NCBI GenBank assembly: GCA_026315105.1 | Contig: CM048755.1 | Span: 209,920,333 to 209,984,332 of the forward strand | DNA length: 64,000 nt | Direction: 5' to 3' | Source: Locusta migratoria | Lineage: Eukaryota > Arthropoda > Insecta > Orthoptera > Acrididae | Part shown: positions 57,906 to 64,000 of the stretch, one piece after another | Numbering within the stretch: the stretch's first letter is position 1 | Layout: each line of letters begins with the position of its first letter | The notes under the pieces: generated by a model | Told to the model about the DNA's origin: nothing | The model's input: the letters and a program-made list of their open reading frames with translations, nothing else | Databases searched by the model: none | Program-made: the position numbers and the translations under genes

Positions 57906-59340
57906 TTTAACGGCCCCAAAAATACCTCCAGTAACTCCAATAAAGAACGCAGGGGAGTGCCCGGAAGAAACAATAAATATATCAGCAGTATTCCTTCCTA
58001 TTATACAATAGCAAATGGTGCTGGGTTCGAGTCCCTGTCAGGGAAAAATTAATTGTATCGTCGTTTCAGGTACCAGTATAACGCTATTTGTGAACATATT
58101 TTATATGTGACAACTGATTGTGCTTAGTTAACAAATCATCAATACACTGTATTCTATTCCACAACTTTATGATGTATGGCATCTGTGAATTGCACTATAT
58201 TACGTATCTTCAGCTGTTACCTCTCAGCAACAATAGGAGTTTCATGCAACTCCTGGTGGAGTGCTAAGATTATCATTTATTTCTGGGTTCAGACATCGGT
58301 CTAAGAAACTAACGAAAACGTCAGTATTTTACGTCTATTTATGCCTAGAGATCACGCGCACCTAAACGTGTTCCCTGAGTGGAGAGTGTTGGGAGCTGAA
58401 GCTTGCATTCAGCTCATAGCGGATTGGCTGTTAGAACAAGCCCCGCCTCTTTCCCCCAGTGCCGGCAGCTTACGGCGTATATATTACAGATTTTAAAAGA
58501 AACAACATGTAAGGGGTTAAGGCGTTACAGATGGAACACGAAATTAAGTATCACTTTAATGTTTGAGTAATAGAAAAGTGGAACGCCTATCTACGAAATG
58601 TTAATTTTTGAAAGGGACTTATTAAGCGGGTGTAACAACGCTCTCTGCCTCTTTTTATTGCCGTAACAGAATAAAAATCAGAATTAACATTCTTCACACC
58701 ACTTTCAAGGACAGCCTTCTTTCTTATAAAAGAAGTCGTCGGGTATGTGGACTTATTTTAGCAAATAACAAAGTGGAAGACAATAATCAATACGAAACAC
58801 AAATCAACAATACATTGACGAGGTCTACGGTGTACAATGCTGTTACGAGGTAAGGTTGGTAGAGAGCATAAACATTCCGTTGACACACGAGCTCAGCCGA
58901 CTTCCGCCGATCAGAGAGGGGCCACGAAAAAGTGCGTGACCTGTAATCGCATCTCGATCAGGCATACAACTGTTTTTTGCTTAACAGTGCGTTCAGATTC
59001 AGATCATGAACAAAAACATATCATGTCACTAAACAAGTGTGATAACGTATCTGACTTTTCACTTATTGCAACTAAATTTAATTTACAAGTGTTACTGTCT
59101 CATCTCTAATGACGTTTATTCTAATATTTGTTGTACGATAGTATTAGTTTGTACCTTGCCTGAATACCATAAGGAGAAATAGGAGACTTACTTAGTACTT
59201 ACTGTGGGTAGGTAATAACTGTACTGTGCAATGATTTGACGACCTGCGACGCAGCTGTGCAATGATGGTTGCATAGCGTCAGGTGCGGTCTCCACTTACG
59301 AATTCAGGGGTGATCCACATTTTTTGCTGTCAAGTGTACA

Positions 59341-59720
59341 TGGTGTGTTATTTATGGACTTCGCTGAATACGAGACAGCTGAAATGCAGTAGCATACATT
59401 AGCACAGTAAAATTTTGGTTATGTGCCCTTCGCACCAAACGTCACACATTCATGCTGATGGTTTCAAAATTCTTCATGGGGCTGACCCAGCATCCCTACC
59501 GTAGTGTTCTTGCCCGTCGAGGTTTCGTCTGTTTGCCCCCATGAAGAAACTCGCTGCAGGCCAATGCTTTGCGAAAGATGCGGAAGTGAAATCTGCAATC
59601 CATAGATCGCTCTACTCCAACGAAAAGGACACGGCATATTGAAACTGGTATCGAGACGAGAAAAATGTTTCGAAAACCTTAGTTACTATGCAGGAAAGAA
59701 GGTAAAAGATGTAAGCTCAA
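59341..59720 (+). pseudogene. Mariner transposase, C-terminal part
   Basis: Resumes directly after the palindromic element with HGVLFMDFAEYETAEMQ-stop. Further on, the end of the catalytic domain reads FRLFAPMKKLAAGQCF, AKDAEVKSAIH and KNVSKTLVTMQEKR. The block before FRLF, where the third catalytic Asp should sit, is damaged. Joined to 48337 it restores the order of mariner motifs, which fixes the 11 kb insertion. Confidence 0.75.
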
Positions 59721-59893
59721 TTAAGATTTTGTGTTTTGTTATCTATTACACTTTCTTGTAATAAAACTACTAGTGGACCCGGAAGAATATTTCACACCGA
59801 TAGTGGTATTATAAAAAGTTGGGGAAAATGGAAGTATAATTGAATGTTCAAGTATAGCCTTCTTCAGAATCAATTAATGCAAGTGTTTAAAAG

Positions 59894-60081
59894 TTGTTTG
59901 TATAGCTTATGGGACTTAACTACGGGGTCATCAATCCGTAAACTTACAAACTACTTATGAACTAGCTAAGACTAAGGACGGCACAAATATCCATGCCCGA
60001 GGGGGGATTAGAACCCCCGACCGTAGTGGCCGTGCAGACCGTGACTGGAGCGCCTCAGTCCCCTCAGCCACCGCGGCCGGC
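59894..60081 (-). mobile_element. tRNA-headed SINE (G1)
   Basis: Target duplication TGTTTAAAAG (59884-59893 and 60082-60091). Confidence 0.93.
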
Positions 60082-60258
60082 TGTTTAAAAGCGCAAATGA
60101 AAGAGCTTGATCCACTGAGTGTTGTTAGGTCAAAAATAGCTGCAAACATTAATTAGAACCAAAGATATCGTAAAAAAAAAAACCGATTACATTATCCAAG
60201 TAGGCCTACAGAAAGATATCGCGTTTGAAAAAAAATTAAGGCTGGATAGACTTAAGTT

Positions 60259-60545
60259 AATTCTGATACTTGATGACATATCTGCGAATGAATACCTTAC
60301 GTTTAAAGAAAAAATGAAGGAAATCGGTCGGATAGAATGGCCTGACCAACTGACTTTAGTTTACAGCAAGGACGTCCCCATAAGAAATATACATCAGGAA
60401 ATTGTGTTTGATTATAGAAAAAAGAAGGCGAGAGTTATGTAAATCCTGATACTTGATGATAAATCTGCGGATGAATACCTTTCGTATAAAACAAAAATGA
60501 ACGAAATCGGCCGGGTAGTTTGGTCTGGCCGACTGACTTTAGTTT
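60259..60545. repeat. Local direct duplication, ~105 bp units
   Basis: 60259-60363 and 60441-60545 share CTGATACTTGATGA, ATCTGCG.ATGAATACCTT, AAATCGG.CGG and CAACTGACTTTAG-type blocks at a spacing of 182 bp. Confidence 0.75.
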
Positions 60546-60649
60546 TCGTAGATTCTTTTAATATATAACTTCCCGAGTCTCCGTTTAATGTATGCACATC
60601 ATCGTAGGAATCTACGTGATAGATAATTTTTTTCCGTCCCTCAACTCTA

Positions 60650-60940
60650 GATACAGCTAGTATTAGCCCGTAATTACGGAGCGGTAAGTGACTGGAATGT
60701 GAGAGGAGGAGCAGGCGTGGGCGGCGAGATAACGAGCTGATCAGCAGCGGCGCGTCTGCGGGTGAGCTCAATGGTGGCCGCTCAATGCTATCTGCCGCGA
60801 GGGTCAGCAGGCAGCAGGATGATGAGGTCTCCCGCATGGCGGAGGCGGAAGTCGCCCTGATGGCGGTTGCTGCGCAATTACGCCGCGCCAGCTATTGTCT
60901 GCCGCCCACGTGGCCGGAGGAGGGAGGGCACTAAACTAGC
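60650..60940. other. GC-rich block without repeats
   Basis: Clearly richer in G+C and CpG than its surroundings, without SINE motifs. A minus-strand frame (60837-60412) overlaps part of it, with no domain. It could be a promoter-like or conserved single-copy segment; nothing confirms this. Confidence 0.35.
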
Positions 60941-61304
60941 CTGCCTCATCTACGTATGATGCGAGTAACATTTCTGGGGAAAAACTCTTTTTCTGTTACT
61001 AAAGACAACGCCGCAATCTATGCGTGTGTTTTCAAAAGTACACTAGTTGATTATCGATTAAACTGCAGATCTGTAGATCCTCCAGCTTTGTTAGAGGGGT
61101 ACGTATCACTCCAGTTAAAGTAATTACACAAACTATTGAAATAAATGTTGCGATTAGTAAAAGTTTCCTGTAAGAAATCGCTTTATATGACGGCTATGGT
61201 GTTGTAAATCTTTAGTGTAACACGATGAAAGTGACAAATAATAGAAGATGATAAGATTAGTCTGGGAATTTTGACTGTGGCGTCACAATACGTTTTTTTC
61301 TATA

Positions 61305-61782
61305 ATGTCGTTTGTTGTTAATAATATCAGCTTATTCCTACGAGTTAGTAGCTTTCACTCGGTGAATACTAGACAGAAGTCTAATCTTCATTTGCATCAC
61401 ACCACCTTAACACTTGTGCAGAAAGGGGTACAGTATTCTGCGGCGTCCATTTTCAATAAGCTGCCACAAGAACTAAAGAATCTTAGCACTAATCCACACG
61501 CTTTCAAATCTAAATTGAAGAGTTACCTCATGGCTCACTCCTTTTATTCTGTCGAGGAACTCCTAGAAAAGTTAGACAATTAAGCTAATTCATTTTTCTT
61601 TATTGATTCTTTTCACTTTGTTTTAAGATAGTCGTGTGCAAAGGACTACTTAAAAATTTTCTACAGTATTACCATTCTTGTGTAACAATTAATGTATTGA
61701 CTTGTTCCATGACCATGGAGTTTCACTCCTTAATTGGGTCGTATGGAACAGAAAAAAACAATAAATAAATTAATAAATAAAT
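61305..61782 (+). pseudogene. 3' end of a LINE (Jockey/CR1-group RT C-terminus)
   Basis: The 92-codon frame holds NTRQKSNLHLHHTTLTLVQK, GVQYSAASIFNKLP and SYLMAHSFYSVEELL, the C-terminal region of insect LINE reverse transcriptases. The 3' untranslated part has GACTTGTTCCATGACC and ends in an (AATA)n-like tail at about 61760-61782. The copy is 5' truncated. Confidence 0.8.
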
Positions 61783-62239
61783 GAGACGAAAGGAGTTAAA
61801 AGCCAGCCCAGTTTTTAAGCAATTTGTTATAATTTTCGGTCTCTTTTTGGTACGTTATATACTGGCTGAGACTGAGTTGACTATTTAAAGCATTGCTCAA
61901 AGTCCCATAATGCGTCGCAACTATAATTCTACTGTTATCTTTCTGGCTGGCTGTCCGACCGTTTGTCAAGACTCCTTTTTTCTCTCAGGAATTAGTAGAG
62001 GTACTAAGTTGCAATTTATATCCAATACATGATTACGCCCTATGCCGGTGTAAGCTCCTAAGTTAATTTAGCGAAAGATATAACCATTTTATGGTTCTTT
62101 CTGCTCACTCATCGAACACCTACTGACGGCAATCTATATAAATAAAACACAGGATGAGAGACGTATTTGCATAATTGTCAGGCTTTATGTTTTGTTCCAA
62201 CTAAAAACATCAACATTATTCATAGATGTCAGGGGAACA
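61783..62239. other. Unassigned sequence
   Basis: No coding frame and no repeat recognised. Confidence 0.4.
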
Positions 62240-62440
62240 AAAAAATGTTCAAATGTTTGTGTAGCTTATGGGACTTAACTACGGGATCATCAGTCCCCAA
62301 GCTTACAAACTACTTACGAACTAGCTAACACTAAGGACGGCACAAATATCCATGCCCGAGGGGGGATTCGAACCCCCGACCGTAGAGGCCGTGCAGACCG
62401 TGACTGGAGCGCCTCAGTCCCCTCGGCCACCGCGGCCGGC
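62240..62440 (-). mobile_element. tRNA-headed SINE (G1)
   Basis: Target duplication GTCAGGGGAACA (62228-62239 and 62441-62452). Confidence 0.94.
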
Positions 62441-62682
62441 GTCAGGGGAACATTAGGTCCTTCTTTCATATAGTTAGGATATATATATTAGCATGACCTT
62501 TATTGTTTGTGTAGAGAAAAATGTGCGCCATAGGCTTTGGTGTTTTCACAATGCATCACACACACAAAGTAGTATAACTCATTCGCAAATTTACTAATAA
62601 ATTAAGAAGTTATAACCAGTAACATCTTGGTTCATTATCAATTTTTTTCATTTACGTACAACTCTATGGACAGTTGGTTAGA

Positions 62683-64000
62683 TAAGATTAGATTAGATTA
62701 ATACTTGTACCATAGATCATATATACGACATTTCGTAATGATATGGAACATGTCAGTTTAGTAAATGTTGTCCATACATGACAATCAATATGTTAAAGAT
62801 TTTTATTTACTTTTTTTAAGTTTTATCTAAGAATTCATCTACATTGTAGAAGGAGTTGCCATTTAGAAATTCCTTTAATTTCTTTTTTAATACTAGTTGG
62901 CTATCTGTCAGACTTTTGATGCTACTTGGTAAGTGACCGAAGACTTTTGTAGCAGAATAATTCAATCCTTTCTGTGCCAAAGTTAGATTTAACCTTGAAT
63001 AGTAAATATCACCCTATCTCCTAGTGTTGAAACTATGCACACTGCTATTACTTTTGAATTGGGTCGGATTGTTAATAACAAATTTCATGAGTGAATATAT
63101 ATATATTGTGAAGCTACAGTGAAGATCCTTAAATAAATGTCTGCAGGATGATCTTGGGTGGGTTCCAGCAATTATTCTGATTACACGCTTTTGTGCAATG
63201 AATACTTTTTCACTCAATGTTGAATTGCCACAGAATATGATCCCATGTGTAAGCTGTGATGGAAAACAGGCAGAGTAAGCTAATTTATTGAGATGTTTAT
63301 CACCATATTTTGCAATGACTCTGATAGCATGCATAGCTGAAATCAAACGTTTCAAGAGATCTTCAAAATGTTTCTTCCAATTCAATCCCTCGTCAATTGA
63401 AACAACTAAAAGATTTGAAAATTCTACCTTAGCTACAGACTGATGTTCAAAGTCTAAATTTATAAATGGTGTCATGTCTTTTATTGTATGAAACTGTATA
63501 TACTGGGTTTTATCAAAGTTTAATGAGAGTCCATTTGTAGAGAAACAATTAGTAACTTTCTGAAAGATATCATTTACAATTTCATCAGTCAATTACTGTT
63601 TGTCAGGTGTGATAGCTGTACTTGTATCATCAGCAAAAAGAACTAGCTTAGCATATTCGTGAATGTAGAATGTCAAGTCATTAACATACATTAAGAGCAG
63701 CAAAGAACCCAAAATCGAACGTTATGGGACTCCATTTTTGATAACTCACCAGTTAGAGGAATTAATTTTTCAATCTATATCTTGTGAACTGCTTATTTCA
63801 ACTTTATGCACTCTTCAAGTTAATTATGATTTAAACCATTTGTGCACTGTCCCTCTCATACCTCAACACTAAAGTTTATGTAGAAGAATCCCATGATATA
63901 CACAATCAAATGCCTTTGTGAGATCACAAAAAATCCCAACTGGTGATGTCCGGTTATTTAAAGCATTTAATATTTCATCAGTGAAGGTATATATAGCATT
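62683..64000 (-). pseudogene. LINE reverse transcriptase running off the window, decayed
   Basis: From the window edge leftward: FCDLTKAFDCVYHGILLHKL (about 63945-63885, catalytic Asp), GVP with stop then GSLLLLMYVNDL (about 63720-63680), LVLFADDTSTAI (63640s, catalytic pair), then the 192-codon frame 63592-63014 with SLNFDKTQYIQF, GLNWKKHF and an HSFNTRR end. A TAG separates it from the C-terminal DIYYSRLNLTLAQKGLNYSA part ending near 62825, which is homologous to 61305-61583. The 3' tail is (TCTAA)n at about 62683-62705. At least four stops. Confidence 0.88.

Larger units (their letters stand above)
48338..59336. mobile_element. ~11.0 kb element with giant inverted arms (imperfect palindrome)
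   Basis: Termini CACTTGACAGCAAAAAA (left) and the complementary TTTTTTGCTGTCAAGTG (right), each next to TA within TGTACA (48334-48339 and 59335-59340). The target duplication may be TA, GTAC or TGTACA; the palindrome makes these indistinguishable. The left arm (to about 52930) and right arm (from about 54560) match as reverse complements in the same order over their whole length apart from later inserts. The centre is about 1.6 kb. It interrupts mariner code exactly. Family unknown. Confidence 0.82.
54560..59336 (-). repeat. Right arm of the giant inverted repeat
   Basis: Reverse-complement partner of 48338-52930. Extra sequence at about 55045-55475 (poly-T/GA-rich stretch and a SINE head) has no left-arm counterpart. 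Frames such as 56824-57321 (165 codons) cover diverged repeat sequence and have no domain I can recognise. Confidence 0.85.
47380..59720 (+). mobile_element. Mariner element split by two SINEs and an ~11 kb palindromic element
   Basis: N-terminal transposase code at about 47380-48100 and 48294-48337, C-terminal code at 59341-59720, same strand and in order. SINE 47409-47594 lies near the N-terminus, SINE 48101-48292 further in. Terminal repeats of the mariner itself were not identified. Confidence 0.75.

Noticed and set aside
60412..60837. 141-codon minus-strand frame in the GC-rich block as a gene
   Set aside because: It spans one unit of the local duplication and shifts composition midway; no domain or start context supports it.

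Overview
The window looks like intergenic DNA from a large, transposon-rich insect genome, most likely an orthopteran close to the locust genus Schistocerca. The clues are about 25 copies of a tRNA-headed SINE whose shared body ends in AAACATTTGAACATTTT, several CR1-like, RTE-like and Jockey-group LINEs, and many broken Tc1/mariner, piggyBac, Ty3/gypsy and Polinton-type remnants. The species guess rests on my memory of these repeats, not on a search. I see no host protein gene, genuine tRNA or rRNA gene, CRISPR array or operon. Almost every readable frame belongs to a dead mobile element or to a SINE.

Layout. 1-2122: Tc1/mariner element with very long terminal inverted repeats, its left repeat cut by the window edge and its transposase split by a SINE. 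4.7-9.6 kb: minus-strand Ty3/gypsy with decayed gag-protease-RT-RNase H-integrase. 10.8-12 kb: dispersed repeats and an (AT)n tract. 12.2-17.2 kb: Tc1-like and piggyBac remnants. 17.45-25.1 kb: very AT-rich island holding a Polinton/Maverick-type integrase remnant. 25.2-29.3 kb: chain of related repeats with CT-rich tracts and internal ~147 bp tandem modules. 30-32.5 kb: LINE fragments. 33.1-35.1 kb: RTE-like LINE inserted in a SINE and itself hit by a SINE. 35.3-36.7 kb: repeat with a 65-codon frame also found at 11.0 kb. 37.6-38.3 kb: piggyBac-type MITE. 38.4-42.05 kb: nest of four insertions around a nearly intact CR1-like LINE. 44.9-46.1 kb: Tc1-like transposase remnant. 47.4-59.7 kb: mariner transposase split by an ~11.0 kb element. 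60-64 kb: SINEs, a GC-rich block and two LINE ends.

The most striking object is that ~11.0 kb element (about 48338-59336). It is a giant imperfect palindrome: two arms of roughly 4.6-4.8 kb around a ~1.6 kb centre, ending in matching CACTTGACAGC termini. It sits inside a mariner reading frame that can be followed up to the left terminus and resumed just after the right one, which shows it arrived as a single insertion.

Nothing here forms a working pathway. What links the parts is insertion order: target duplications and interrupted frames allow many elements to be layered in time, with the tRNA-headed SINE usually the last arrival.
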